Source: TMP-86 sp046347195
Lineage (GTDB): Bacteria > Pseudomonadota > Gammaproteobacteria > Steroidobacterales > Steroidobacteraceae
Assembly (NCBI GenBank): GCA_046347195.1
Contig: JAXMGQ010000019.1
Span: 17,989 to 81,988 of the forward strand
Direction: 5' to 3'
Length of the DNA: 64,000 nucleotides
Shown: in pieces, positions 52,585 to 61,698 of the stretch
Position numbering within the stretch: position 1 is the stretch's first letter
Layout of the letters: the number at the start of each line of letters is the position of its first letter
The notes under the pieces: generated by a model
The model's database searches: none
The model's input: only the letters and a program-made list of their open reading frames with translations
Told to the model about the DNA's origin: nothing
Position numbers and translations under genes: made by a program

Positions 52585-53838
52585 AGGAACGCGCTTGATC
52601 CGAGCCCCCAACTGCTGCAGCTTCTCTTCAATCGCCTCATAACCGCGATCGATGTGATAGATGCGTTCGATGTCGGTGCGCCCTTCGGCCACGAGGGCGG
52701 CGAGCACCAGCGACGCGGAGGCGCGCAAGTCGGTGGCCATGACCGGAGCGGCGGTCAGCTTCTCCACGCCCTTGATGATGGCGGTGTTGCCTTCCAGCCG
52801 GATCTCGGCGCCCATGCGCCGCATCTCCAGCATGTGCATGAAGCGGTTCTCGAAGATGGTCTCGATGATGGTGCCGACGCCGTCGGCCACGGTGTTCAGG
52901 GCGGCGATCTGCGCCTGCATGTCGGTGGGAAAGGCCGGGTACGGCGCCGTGCGGATGTCCACCGCCTTGGGCCGGCGGCCGAGCATGTCCACCTCGATCC
53001 AGTTCTCGCCAGTGGTGATGCTCGCGCCCGCCTCGCGCAGCTTGCCGAGCACGGCATCCACGTGCTCGGGCCGGGTGTTCTTCACCCGCACCTTGCCACC
53101 GGTGATGGCGCCGGCCACGAGATAGGTGCCCGTCTCGATGCGGTCGGGCAGCACGTCGTAGCTGCCGCCGTGCAGGCGCTCCACGCCCTCGATGACGATG
53201 CGATCGGTGCCCGCGCCACTGATCTTCGCGCCCAGCGTGTTGAGGAAGCTGGCCAGGTCCACCACCTCGGGCTCGCGCGCGGCGTTCTCGAGCACGGTCT
53301 GGCCTTCGGCAAGAGCGGCCGCCATCATCAGATTCTCCGTACCGGTGACGGTGACCGTTTCCAGTACGATTTGAGCTCCCTTGAGGCGCCCGGCGCGCGC
53401 CTTGATGTAGCCGTTCTCGATGTGGATGTCCGCGCCCATGGCCTGCAGGCCGGCGACGTGGATGTTCACCGGCCGCGCACCGATGGCGCAGCCGCCCGGC
53501 AGCGAGACATCGGCCTGTCCGTAGCGCGCGACCAGGGGCCCCAGCACCAGGATCGAGGCCCGCATGGTCTTGACCAGCTGGTAAGGCGCGAAATGCTCCC
53601 GGATGGTCGAGGCATCGACCTCGATGCGCATCTTCTCGTCCACCGTCACGGACACGCCCATGCGTCCGAGCAGCTCGATCATGGTGGTCACGTCCTGCAG
53701 GTGCGGGACATTGCCCACCGTGACCGGCCCGTCAGCGAGCAGACACCCCGCCAGGATGGGCAGGGTGGCGTTCTTCGCACCGGAAATGCGGATCTCGCCC
53801 GACAGGGGCACGCCGCCCTGGATCTGCAGCTTGTCCAC
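52579..53838 (-). CDS. murA: UDP-N-acetylglucosamine 1-carboxyvinyltransferase
   Basis: 419 residues. First committed step of peptidoglycan synthesis: adds enolpyruvate to UDP-GlcNAc. The active-site Cys117 is in LPGGCAIGARP, so it should be fosfomycin sensitive. PEP-binding Lys in RISGAKNATLP (about 17-27) and the C-terminal ERIYHIDRGYEAIEEKL are standard. ibaG lies eight bases upstream on the same strand, as in many proteobacteria. Its 3' end forms an arm of fold-back element 3. Confidence 0.98.
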   Translation of the reverse strand: MDKLQIQGGVPLSGEIRISGAKNATLPILAGCLLADGPVTVGNVPHLQDVTTMIELLGRMGVSVTVDEKMRIEVDASTIREHFAPYQLVKTMRASILVLGPLVARYGQADVSLPGGCAIGARPVNIHVAGLQAMGADIHIENGYIKARAGRLKGAQIVLETVTVTGTENLMMAAALAEGQTVLENAAREPEVVDLASFLNTLGAKISGAGTDRIVIEGVERLHGGSYDVLPDRIETGTYLVAGAITGGKVRVKNTRPEHVDAVLGKLREAGASITTGENWIEVDMLGRRPKAVDIRTAPYPAFPTDMQAQIAALNTVADGVGTIIETIFENRFMHMLEMRRMGAEIRLEGNTAIIKGVEKLTAAPVMATDLRASASLVLAALVAEGRTDIERIYHIDRGYEAIEEKLQQLGARIKRVPG

Positions 53839-53846
53839 GCGCCCTC

Positions 53847-54092
53847 CTAGCCTGCGCCGTGGCGCGCCGCTTCCTCGGGCGTGAACACCTGCAGCGCCAT
53901 GGCGTGGATCTCGTTGCCCATGCGAGGGCCCAGTGCCGCGTACACGAGCTGGTGGCGCTGGACCGAGCGCTTGCCGGCAAAGGCCTCGGAGATCACCACG
54001 GCCTCGTAATGCACGTTGTCATCGCTCCGCACCAGGACCTGCGACCCGGGCAGCGCGGCCTGGATCAGGTCGGATATCGCCTTGGGATTCAT
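53847..54092 (-). CDS. ibaG: BolA-family protein IbaG
   Basis: 81 residues, BolA fold. Works with monothiol glutaredoxins in iron-sulfur and envelope homeostasis. The conserved block SVQRHQLVYAALG with the invariant His (about residue 47) and the HAMALQVFTPEEA end are present. Directly precedes murA, and is divergent from kdsD. Confidence 0.95.
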   Translation of the reverse strand: MNPKAISDLIQAALPGSQVLVRSDDNVHYEAVVISEAFAGKRSVQRHQLVYAALGPRMGNEIHAMALQVFTPEEAARHGAG

Positions 54093-54140
54093 GTGGATTC
54101 AACCTCGAACTGCTGGCCGCGATCTTAAGGGAACCGCGAT

Positions 54141-55136
54141 ATGATTACGACGATGAATGGCCCCCTATCCGATCAGGCGCTCATCGACCAGGGGCGCCGG
54201 GCCCTGCAGGTCGAGATCGACGGCCTGAGCGCGCAGCTCGCGCGCCTGGATGGCGCATTCGCCCGCGCCTGTCGGCTCTGCCTGGACTGCCGGGGCCGGG
54301 TGGTGGTCACCGGCATGGGCAAATCCGGCCACATCGCCGGCAAGATCGCCGCCACCCTGGCGAGCACCGGCACGCCCGCCTTCTTCGTGCACCCCGGCGA
54401 GGCCAGCCATGGCGATGTGGGGATGATCGTCCGCGAGGACGTGGTCATCGCCCTGTCGAACTCGGGCGAGACGGCCGAGATCCTCGCCATCCTGCCGGTC
54501 TTGAAGCGCCTGGGCGTGCCACTCATCGCCCTGGTCGGCGCGCGCGACTCCACGCTCGGGCGCGACGCCGATGTCTTCCTCGACACGCAGGTACCCGCCG
54601 AGGCCTGCCCGCTGAACCTCGCCCCCACCGCGAGCACCACGGCGGCACTGGCCGTGGGTGATGCGCTGGCCGTGGCCCTGCTGCATGCGCGCGGCTTCAC
54701 CGAGGAGGATTTCGCGCGCTCCCACCCGGCGGGCAACCTGGGGCGCCGTCTGCTGCTGCACGTCGCCGACGTCATGCGCAAGGGTGCGGAGGTGCCGCGC
54801 GTCGGACCCGAACAGACCCTGGCGGAAGGGTTGCTCGAGATGAGCCGCAAGGGCCTGGGGATGACCACCATCGTGGACGGCGAGGACCGCCTGCTCGGGG
54901 TGTTCACCGATGGAGACCTGCGCCGTGCGCTCGATCGCGGCGTCGATGTGCACAAGACCCGCATGCGCGAGGTGATGACCCCCCAGGGACGCACCGTCGC
55001 GCCCGACGTGCTGGCCGTCGAGGCCATCAACCTGATGCAGGCGCATCGCATCACGCAGCTCGTGGTGGTGGACGGGCAATCGCAGGTCCGCGGCGCGCTC
55101 AATGTCCACGACCTGATGCGGGCCGGGATCGTATGA
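54141..55136 (+). CDS. kdsD: D-arabinose 5-phosphate isomerase KdsD
   Basis: 331 residues. Converts ribulose 5-phosphate to arabinose 5-phosphate for Kdo synthesis. SIS domain with GMGKSGHIAGKIAATLASTG near 54-73 and the SNSGETAEI motif, then two CBS domains (about 210-265 and 275-330). First ATG has AAGGGA nine bases upstream; another ATG follows four codons later. Starts the kdsD-kdsC-lptCAB operon. Confidence 0.96.
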   Translation: MITTMNGPLSDQALIDQGRRALQVEIDGLSAQLARLDGAFARACRLCLDCRGRVVVTGMGKSGHIAGKIAATLASTGTPAFFVHPGEASHGDVGMIVREDVVIALSNSGETAEILAILPVLKRLGVPLIALVGARDSTLGRDADVFLDTQVPAEACPLNLAPTASTTAALAVGDALAVALLHARGFTEEDFARSHPAGNLGRRLLLHVADVMRKGAEVPRVGPEQTLAEGLLEMSRKGLGMTTIVDGEDRLLGVFTDGDLRRALDRGVDVHKTRMREVMTPQGRTVAPDVLAVEAINLMQAHRITQLVVVDGQSQVRGALNVHDLMRAGIV

Positions 55137-55636
55137 GCGCGCGCCGGGCAACGAAGCTGGCGACCATCGGCCTCGTCGTGTTCGACGTGGACGGGGTGCT
55201 CACCGACGGCCGGCTGTATTTCGGCGCGCGCGGCGAGACGCTGAAGGTGTTCCACGTCCGCGACGGCCATGGACTCAAGCTCCTGCCGCAGGCGGGCGTG
55301 GAGGTCGCCATCATCAGCGGGCGGCGCAGCGCCGCCCTCACCGCCCGCATGCGCGAGCTGGGCGTACGCCACGTGGTGCAGGGCTGCGCCGACAAGGTCG
55401 AGGCACTGCGGCGCATCGCCGGCAAGGCCGGGGTGCCGCTGCTGCGATGTGCCTGCCTCGTCGATGACACGCCGGACCTGCCGCTGATGTCGGCCGTGGG
55501 CTTCGCCGCGGCCGTTGCCGATGCGCATCCGCTGGTACGCCGTGCCGCGCACTGGGTGAGCCGTACGCCGGGCGGGCGGGGCGCTGCCCGCGAGCTGTGC
55601 GATGCGATCCTGCGCGCCCGTGCGAAGGGCGGCTGA
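55133..55636 (+). CDS. kdsC: Kdo 8-phosphate phosphatase KdsC
   Basis: 167 residues, HAD superfamily C0 type. DVDGVLTDG (18-26) carries the nucleophile and acid/base Asp; the motif II Ser/Thr is in IISGRRS and the metal Asp in CLVDDTPDLP. Overlaps the kdsD stop and the lptC start, so translation is coupled. Confidence 0.96.
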   Translation: MSARRATKLATIGLVVFDVDGVLTDGRLYFGARGETLKVFHVRDGHGLKLLPQAGVEVAIISGRRSAALTARMRELGVRHVVQGCADKVEALRRIAGKAGVPLLRCACLVDDTPDLPLMSAVGFAAAVADAHPLVRRAAHWVSRTPGGRGAARELCDAILRARAKGG

Positions 55637-56193
55637 TGCTGCTGCGCATCGCCACGATCCTGGCGCTGGCGGCCCTGGCCATCGGCACCTGGATCCTCAG
55701 CAAGCAGAGCCGCCTGCCCCGCTCCTCGCCGCAGGCCGCGCAGGCGCAGCTTCCCGGCTACTACCTCACCGGCACGGTGATGACCGACTACAACCTCGCC
55801 GGCTTCCCGGGCGTCAGGATCGCGGCGGAGCGCATCGAGCAGATCGGCCAGAGCACCGATGTCGCGCTCCACAACGTACGCCTGGATTACCAGACCGACG
55901 GCGGCCAGCAGTGGGTGCTGGTGGGCGACACTGCGCACGTCGAGCAGAGCGGCAACATCGTCGAGGTCAATGGCAACGTGCAGTTGCAGGGGCTGGAGCA
56001 GAGCCGGCCGGACCCTGCCATCGTGCGCACCGACCAGATGACCTACGATGTCCCCGCCGCGGAGGTGCACACGGACCATGATGTCAGCATTTCCTTCGGT
56101 GAGAACGAGCTCAATGCGCACGGCCTGGTGGTGCGCTTGAAGGAGCGGACGATGCGTCTGGAATCCAAGGTCTATGGCCGCTTCACTCCCTAG
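55636..56193 (+). CDS. lptC: LPS transport protein LptC
   Basis: 185 residues. A single N-terminal membrane span (3-20, LRIATILALAALAIGTWIL) and a periplasmic beta-jellyroll that passes LPS from LptB2FG to LptA. GYYLTGTVMTDYNLAG is the usual first jellyroll strand. ATG overlaps the kdsC stop (TGATG) and its end overlaps the lptA start. Confidence 0.94.
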   Translation: MLLRIATILALAALAIGTWILSKQSRLPRSSPQAAQAQLPGYYLTGTVMTDYNLAGFPGVRIAAERIEQIGQSTDVALHNVRLDYQTDGGQQWVLVGDTAHVEQSGNIVEVNGNVQLQGLEQSRPDPAIVRTDQMTYDVPAAEVHTDHDVSISFGENELNAHGLVVRLKERTMRLESKVYGRFTP

Positions 56194-56797
56194 GCGCGCA
56201 GCGCTCCTGGTCGCCTGCGCTTGTGCCTGCGCCTGGGCCATCCGCTCCGCGGCGCAGATCCCCGGCGTCGATACGCAATTGCCGATCGAGCTGGTGGCGC
56301 AGTCGACCGACATCGACCAGCGCAACAAGGTGGTGGTGTTCCGCAAGGTGAAGATCACCCAGGGGAAGCTGGCGGTGGAGGCCGACCAGGCCACGGCGAA
56401 TGGCGTGGACTTCGACAACAGCCACTGGCAGTTCCGCGGCAAGGTGCGCATCAACGTCGAGGGCGGCTATCTCACCTCGGATGATGCGGAGATCTTCTTC
56501 GCCAACAAGCTGCTGACGCGCGCGGTGATCAACGGCGATCCGGCCGAGTTCCAGCAGCGCCGCGAGAAGACCGGGCAGATGGCGCGCGGCCGCGCCGACT
56601 CCATCGTCTACGACGTGAAGGCCGGGACGGTGTCGCTGACCCGCAATGCCTGGCTCTCCGATGGCCAGAACGAGATCCGCGGCCAGTCGCTCAAGTACAG
56701 CATCGCCGAACAGCGGGTCGTGGCCGATGCGGCCGAGCAGAACTCGCAGCGCGTGCGCATCACCATCACCCCTTCGGCGCAGAAGCCCAAGCCATGA
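56174..56797 (+). CDS. lptA: LPS-binding periplasmic bridge protein LptA
   Basis: 207 residues. Signal peptide rich in Ala and Cys (about 8-27, cleaved after SAAQ region), then the OstA/LptA jellyroll: PIELVAQSTDIDQRNKVVVF, ITQGKLAVEADQA and the GQNEIRGQSLKYS block. Forms the periplasmic filament carrying LPS to LptDE. The last codons overlap lptB by four bases. Confidence 0.95.
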   Translation: MAASLPRRAALLVACACACAWAIRSAAQIPGVDTQLPIELVAQSTDIDQRNKVVVFRKVKITQGKLAVEADQATANGVDFDNSHWQFRGKVRINVEGGYLTSDDAEIFFANKLLTRAVINGDPAEFQQRREKTGQMARGRADSIVYDVKAGTVSLTRNAWLSDGQNEIRGQSLKYSIAEQRVVADAAEQNSQRVRITITPSAQKPKP

Positions 56798-57519
56798 GCG
56801 TGCTCAAGGCCGATCACCTGGCGAAGAGCTACAAGTCGCGCCAGGTGCTGCGGGATCTCAGCCTGCAGGTGGGCAGTGGCGAGGTGGTGGGGCTGCTGGG
56901 GCCGAACGGCGCCGGCAAGACCACCGCCTTCTACATGATCGTCGGCCTCATCCCCTGCGAGCGGGGCAGCATCTTCCTCGACCAGCGCGATGTGTCGAGC
57001 CTGCCGATGCACCGGCGCGCCCAGCTCGGCATGGGCTATCTGCCGCAGGAGCCTTCCGTGTTCCGCAAGCTGTCGGTGGCCGACAACATCCTCGCCATCC
57101 TCGAGACGCGGCCGAACCTGGATGAGCCTGCAAGGCTTGCGCGATTGTCTGAGCTGTTGAACGAATTGCACATAGGACACGTTCGCGACACCCTGGGCAT
57201 GAGCCTGTCGGGAGGCGAACGCCGGCGGGTGGAAATCGCCCGGGCCCTGGCGGCGGACCCGCAGTTCATCCTGCTGGATGAGCCCTTTGCCGGCGTGGAT
57301 CCGCTGAGCGTTCAGGATATCCAACGCATTATCAAGCACTTGAGCGAAAAAGGCATCGGCATCCTGATCACCGACCACAATGTGCGCGAGACGCTGGATA
57401 TCTGCGGCCGCGCCTATATCGTCAGTCAAGGGTCGGTCATCGCCATGGGAACTGCGGAACAGATTCTTGCCAACCGTGAGGTCCGTGAGGTGTACTTGGG
57501 CCAGGACTTCGAACTGTAG
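56794..57519 (+). CDS. lptB: LPS export ABC ATPase LptB
   Basis: 241 residues. ABC ATPase of LptB2FG. Walker A GPNGAGKTT (about 36-44), Q-loop in LPQEPSVFRK, signature LSGGERRRVEIARAL (about 138-152), Walker B FILLDEPFAGVDP and the switch His in ITDHNV. The LptFG partners are not in this window. rpoN follows after 55 bases. Confidence 0.98.
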   Translation: MSVLKADHLAKSYKSRQVLRDLSLQVGSGEVVGLLGPNGAGKTTAFYMIVGLIPCERGSIFLDQRDVSSLPMHRRAQLGMGYLPQEPSVFRKLSVADNILAILETRPNLDEPARLARLSELLNELHIGHVRDTLGMSLSGGERRRVEIARALAADPQFILLDEPFAGVDPLSVQDIQRIIKHLSEKGIGILITDHNVRETLDICGRAYIVSQGSVIAMGTAEQILANREVREVYLGQDFEL

Positions 57520-57574
57520 TGAGGGCCTGCATCAGGGCGGTGCGGGCAAGGGCGGAAGGTCGAACTGACGGGTT

Positions 57575-59047
57575 ATGTTGAAGCCGAGTCTGCAACTTCG
57601 CATCGGGCAGCAGCTCACGATGACGCCGCAGTTGCAGCAGGCGATCCGCCTGCTCCAGCTCCCCTCGCTGGACCTGCAGGCGCACGTCCGCGAGACCCTG
57701 GAATCCAACGTGATGCTCGAGGCCGACGAGGAACCGGGCAGCGACACGCTGAGCACCGAAGCGCTGCAGGAGGCCGAGCGCACCGCGCCCGCCGAGGAAT
57801 ACGCCGAGCTCAACGGCGAACCCGCCGCCGAGCGCGACCAGCGCGAGGAACCCGAGGTGGAGATCGCCGATGAGGCCTGGGGCGAGCCCACGGCCGGCGT
57901 TTCCGAGTCGCCCTGGTCGGGAGACGACGAGCGCAACTCCGACCTCAGCGACCGCAGCGGCCAGACCCTGCAGGAGCAGCTCCTCGAGCAGCTCGATCTC
58001 GCCCGGCTCTCCCCCGTGGACATGGCCATCGCGCGCGTGATCGTCGATGCCATCAACGATGATGGCTACCTGCAGGACAGCCTGGAGGAGATCAGCGCCA
58101 GCCTGCTGCCGGAGATCCTGGCCGATGCCGCACACGTTGGACGGGTCCTCGGCGTCGTGCAGGGACTGGAACCGGCCGGCATCGGTGCGCGCAACCTGGG
58201 GGAATGCATCGCGCTGCAGTTGCAGCAACTGGACCCCGACACGCCGGGCCGCGCCCTGGCGATCCGCATCGCCCTCGAGCACCTCGACCTCGTGGCCGAC
58301 CAGCAGCTCTCGCTCCTGCGCCGCCACCTGCGCTGCAGCGATGCGGAGCTGGAGACGGCGATCGCCCTGGTGCGCTCCTGCCACCCGCGCCCCGGCAGCA
58401 CCGTGAGCTCGCAGCAGGCCGAATACGTCATCCCCGACGTGTTCGTGCGCCGCACCGACCACGGCTGGGTGGTGGAGATCAATCAGGCGACGGTACCGCG
58501 CGTGCGGGTCAACCAGAGCTACGCGAACCTGGTGTCGCGCTCGGCCGACCACGCCATGCTGCGCACCCAGTTGCAGGAGGCGCGCTGGCTGCTGAGGAGC
58601 CTGGAGATCCGCAACGAAACGCTGCTGAAGGTCGCGCGCTGCATCGTGCAGCGCCAGGCCGCGTTCTTCGAGCTGGGCGATGAGGGCATGCAGCCGCTCA
58701 TCCTCAAGGATGTCGCCGAGGCCGTCGAAATGCACGAATCGACGATCTCGCGCGTCACCACCGCCAAGTACATGCACACGCCACGCGGCGTGTTCGAATT
58801 CCGGCACTTCTTCTCGAGCCACGTGGCCGCGGCGGACGGCACCGAGATGTCCTCCACCGCGATCCGCGCCAAGATCAGGAAGCTGATCGCGCAGGAGGAC
58901 CCGGAGAGCCCGCTGAGCGATTCGAGGCTCGCGGAAGTGCTGTCGCAGGAAGGCATCCCCGTGGCGCGGCGCACCGTCGCGAAATACCGGGAGGCCATGC
59001 AGATCGAGCCCTCCAACGAGCGCAAGAGGTCTGCGGCCCGTGCCTGA
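57575..59047 (+). CDS. rpoN: RNA polymerase sigma-54 factor RpoN
   Basis: 490 residues. Region I (MLKPSLQLRIGQQLTMTPQL, glutamine-rich, 1-50), an acidic region II (about 55-115), core-binding region, and the DNA-binding end with the RpoN box ARRTVAKYRE (464-473). The start codon is preceded by GGGT rather than a strong site. Standard lptB-rpoN-hpf order. It would serve the promoter seen upstream of the first pilin in this same window. Confidence 0.98.
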   Translation: MLKPSLQLRIGQQLTMTPQLQQAIRLLQLPSLDLQAHVRETLESNVMLEADEEPGSDTLSTEALQEAERTAPAEEYAELNGEPAAERDQREEPEVEIADEAWGEPTAGVSESPWSGDDERNSDLSDRSGQTLQEQLLEQLDLARLSPVDMAIARVIVDAINDDGYLQDSLEEISASLLPEILADAAHVGRVLGVVQGLEPAGIGARNLGECIALQLQQLDPDTPGRALAIRIALEHLDLVADQQLSLLRRHLRCSDAELETAIALVRSCHPRPGSTVSSQQAEYVIPDVFVRRTDHGWVVEINQATVPRVRVNQSYANLVSRSADHAMLRTQLQEARWLLRSLEIRNETLLKVARCIVQRQAAFFELGDEGMQPLILKDVAEAVEMHESTISRVTTAKYMHTPRGVFEFRHFFSSHVAAADGTEMSSTAIRAKIRKLIAQEDPESPLSDSRLAEVLSQEGIPVARRTVAKYREAMQIEPSNERKRSAARA

Positions 59048-59095
59048 ATCGCAACCAGTTGACAACGACGACGTGCCATTGACGAAGGAGGCATC

Positions 59096-59443
59096 ATGCA
59101 GCTAGATCTGAGTGGACATCATGTGGAAGTCACGCCCGCGATGCGCGGCTATGTCTTGAAGAAGTTCGAGCGCATCGCGCGCCATTTCGACCAGCTCATC
59201 GACGTGCATTGCGTGCTGACGGTCGAGAAGCTGCGCCACAAGGCCGAGGCGACGCTGCTCATGCGGGGCAGCAAGCTGTACGCCGATGCCACCGAGAGCG
59301 ACATGTACGCGGCCATCGACGCGCTGGCCGACAAGCTCGACCGCTGCGTCAAGAAGCACAAGGAGAAGATCTCCGACCACCATGCCGGCGACGTGCTGAA
59401 GGCGCGCGATGCCGGCATCCGCGCGCGCGCGCCGGAGGGCTGA
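59096..59443 (+). CDS. hpf: Ribosome hibernation promoting factor
   Basis: 115 residues, slightly longer than E. coli HPF (95). Binds the small subunit and aids 100S dimer formation in stationary phase. Fold signatures: SGHHVEVTPAMRGYVLKKFERI and AEATLLMRGSKLYADATESDMYAAIDALADKLDRCVKKHKEK. Strong AAGGAGG ribosome site five bases upstream. Short-form HPF, no dimerisation domain. Confidence 0.96.
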   Translation: MQLDLSGHHVEVTPAMRGYVLKKFERIARHFDQLIDVHCVLTVEKLRHKAEATLLMRGSKLYADATESDMYAAIDALADKLDRCVKKHKEKISDHHAGDVLKARDAGIRARAPEG

Positions 59444-59518
59444 GGGCCCGGCTGGCCGCTGCCGCCCCGCTGACGCTATGATGGGGCCCTTCGGTTCCCG
59501 AGGGGCCCCAGCCACCAC

Positions 59519-60382
59519 ATGCGCCTCATCATCGTCAGCGGACTGTCGGGCTCGGGCAAGAGCGTGGCGCTGCACATGCTCGAGGACCTCGATTTCTACT
59601 GCGTCGACAACATCCCCGCGGCGCTCCTCAAACCCCTGATCTCGCACAACCTGCGCGGCCCCGAGGCCGGCTATGCGCGCACCGCCGTGGGCCTGGACGC
59701 GCGCAACCGCCCGAACGAGATCGCCACCATCCCTTCCGTGGTCCAGGAACTGCGCCGCAGCGGCATCGCCTGCGAGGTGCTCTACCTGCACGCGAACGAG
59801 GAGGTGCTGCTCAAGCGCTACAGCGAGACGCGCCGCAAGCATCCCTTGAGCAGTTCCGGGGTCGGGCTGCGCGAGGCCATCGCGGCCGAGCGCCGGCTCC
59901 TGGAGCCGATCACCCTGGCGGCGGACCTGGTCATCGACACCTCGCAGATGGGCGTGCATGCGCTGCGCGAGCTGGTGCGCGAACGCATCGAGCGCCGCCG
60001 CGAGGGACGGCTGTCGCTGATGTTCGAGTCCTTCGGCTTCAAGCACGGCATCCCGGGGGACGCGGATTTCGTCTTCGACGTGCGAAGCCTGCCCAACCCC
60101 TACTGGGAGCATTCACTGCGCGACCTGTCGGGGCGCGACCCCGCCGTCATCGAGTACCTCGGCGGGCACGCCAGCGTCCGCCGGATGATCGATGACCTGT
60201 GCACCTTCCTCGAGCAGCGCCTCGCGGAATTCGCCGCGGTGAACCGCAGCTACCTGACCATCGCCATCGGCTGCACCGGCGGACAGCACCGCTCGGTGTA
60301 CATCGTGGAGCGGCTGGCCGATCACTTCCGCGGCCGGTACCCGGAAGTGCTCACGCGTCATCACTCGCTCGATCGCGTCTGA
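59519..60382 (+). CDS. rapZ: RNase adaptor / P-loop nucleotide-binding protein RapZ
   Basis: 287 residues. P-loop GLSGSGKS (8-15), Walker-B-like region and the C-terminal GCTGGQHRSVYIVERLA motif of YvcJ/RapZ. In enterobacteria it senses GlcN6P and steers RNase E to the sRNA GlmZ. It normally follows ptsN in the rpoN operon; no ptsN is present between hpf and rapZ here. The gene ends eight bases from the convergent lipase gene. Confidence 0.96.
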   Translation: MRLIIVSGLSGSGKSVALHMLEDLDFYCVDNIPAALLKPLISHNLRGPEAGYARTAVGLDARNRPNEIATIPSVVQELRRSGIACEVLYLHANEEVLLKRYSETRRKHPLSSSGVGLREAIAAERRLLEPITLAADLVIDTSQMGVHALRELVRERIERRREGRLSLMFESFGFKHGIPGDADFVFDVRSLPNPYWEHSLRDLSGRDPAVIEYLGGHASVRRMIDDLCTFLEQRLAEFAAVNRSYLTIAIGCTGGQHRSVYIVERLADHFRGRYPEVLTRHHSLDRV

Positions 60383-60390
60383 GGAAGCCT

Positions 60391-61623
60391 TCAGCCCACC
60401 GCACCGTCCGCCGGGGCCAGCGGCGGCGACGGCACATGCACGTGGATGCCGGCATCGGAGCTGCGTCGCCGCCGGACCGCCTTCGGCACGATCCTCAGGA
60501 ACTCGCGAAGCTCATCGGCGCGCCTGAGGCCATCGGCATGGCCCAGGTCGATCAGCTCGCGGGTGAAGGCGCGTTCGAACAGCATGTAGCTGATGAGCTG
60601 CTGGCCGCGACTGCCCTGGGCGCCCAGGGTGCGCAGCAGGGTGCGCAGCGTCACCGGCAGTTCCCGCCGGTGCCGCCGCGCGATCTCGCCGATCTCCTGC
60701 GAGGGTGTCACCACCAGCGACTCCACCCGGCGCAGACGGCGCTCGATGCCATCCGGCGCATCGACACTGTCGTTGATGTTGTTCAGCCGCTCGAGGTCGG
60801 AGACGATCTGGTCCATGAACAGCGTGTCGAGCATGAAGCCGAAGAGCTGGCCGAAGGTGGGCTCGGACGGACCGTTGGCCGGGACGGGCCCCGTGCCGGC
60901 GGGCTCGCGCACGCCGATGACCAGCAGCCGCTCGGCGCCCAGGTGGAGCGCGGCGCTCAGCGGGGCGGTCTGGCGCATGGCGCCGTCGCCGAAGTACTGC
61001 CCGCATATCGCCACGGGCCGGAACAGGAAGGGGATCGCCAGGCTCGCCATGAGGTGATCGAGCGTGAGCTGCGTGCGCTCGCCGCGCCGGAATGCGCGCT
61101 GCCAGGTGCCCACCTCGGCGTTGGACTGGTAGAACGCCACGGAGTCCGCATCGGCGTAGCTGGTCGCGCACACCGCCACGGCGTGCAGATGGCCGCGATG
61201 CAGGCTCTTCGGGATGCGGTCGAAGTTCAGGTGCCGGCGCAGCAGCGCCCACAGCGGCGCATTGTCGAACATCGCGTGGGGCGGGGCCACGAGCCAGCCT
61301 CCGGTCAGCAGCGCGCACATCCAGTGCAGCCCCGAGCGCACCATGCTCAGCGCATCCGTCCGGATCACCTGCGAGACCTCGAAGTTGCGCCACACGTGGT
61401 CGATGGCGAACACGGCGCGCCGGAACTGCGCGGCCTGCGAGGCCAGCACGATGGCGCTGACCGCGCCGGCCGAGGTGCCGGTGATCACGGGGAAGGGGCA
61501 GGGAGCGCCCCGCGGCAGCAGATCCGCGATGGCCTTGAGCACGCCCACCTGGTAGGCCGCCCGCGCGCCACCGCCGGTGAGGATCAGCCCGACGGCGCCT
61601 GACTGTAGTGGTCTCGCTTGCAT
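60391..61623 (-). CDS. Patatin-like phospholipase
   Basis: 410 residues. Patatin domain: oxyanion hole GGGARAAY (17-24), nucleophile Ser51 in GTSAG (49-53) and the dyad Asp213 in DGAM, the DGA/G motif. A C-terminal extension of about 150 residues includes the GFMLDTLFMDQIVSDLERLNNIND region found in this RssA-like/lipase subgroup. No signal peptide. Convergent with rapZ; divergent from the peroxiredoxin gene. Lipid substrate unknown. Confidence 0.9.
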   Translation of the reverse strand: MQARPLQSGAVGLILTGGGARAAYQVGVLKAIADLLPRGAPCPFPVITGTSAGAVSAIVLASQAAQFRRAVFAIDHVWRNFEVSQVIRTDALSMVRSGLHWMCALLTGGWLVAPPHAMFDNAPLWALLRRHLNFDRIPKSLHRGHLHAVAVCATSYADADSVAFYQSNAEVGTWQRAFRRGERTQLTLDHLMASLAIPFLFRPVAICGQYFGDGAMRQTAPLSAALHLGAERLLVIGVREPAGTGPVPANGPSEPTFGQLFGFMLDTLFMDQIVSDLERLNNINDSVDAPDGIERRLRRVESLVVTPSQEIGEIARRHRRELPVTLRTLLRTLGAQGSRGQQLISYMLFERAFTRELIDLGHADGLRRADELREFLRIVPKAVRRRRSSDAGIHVHVPSPPLAPADGAVG

Positions 61624-61698
61624 CCGCTCGCCCCACCGCTAGTATGACACCAGCTCCACCACAATTCGTGATGCGCCTCACGGCGCGGGGGTCGATGC

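Noticed and set aside
52386..52640. 84-codon minus-strand frame across fold-back element 3
   Set aside because: It runs out of frame through the end of murA and across both the core and an arm; no start signal. Similar short frames in databases would be explained by the repeat.
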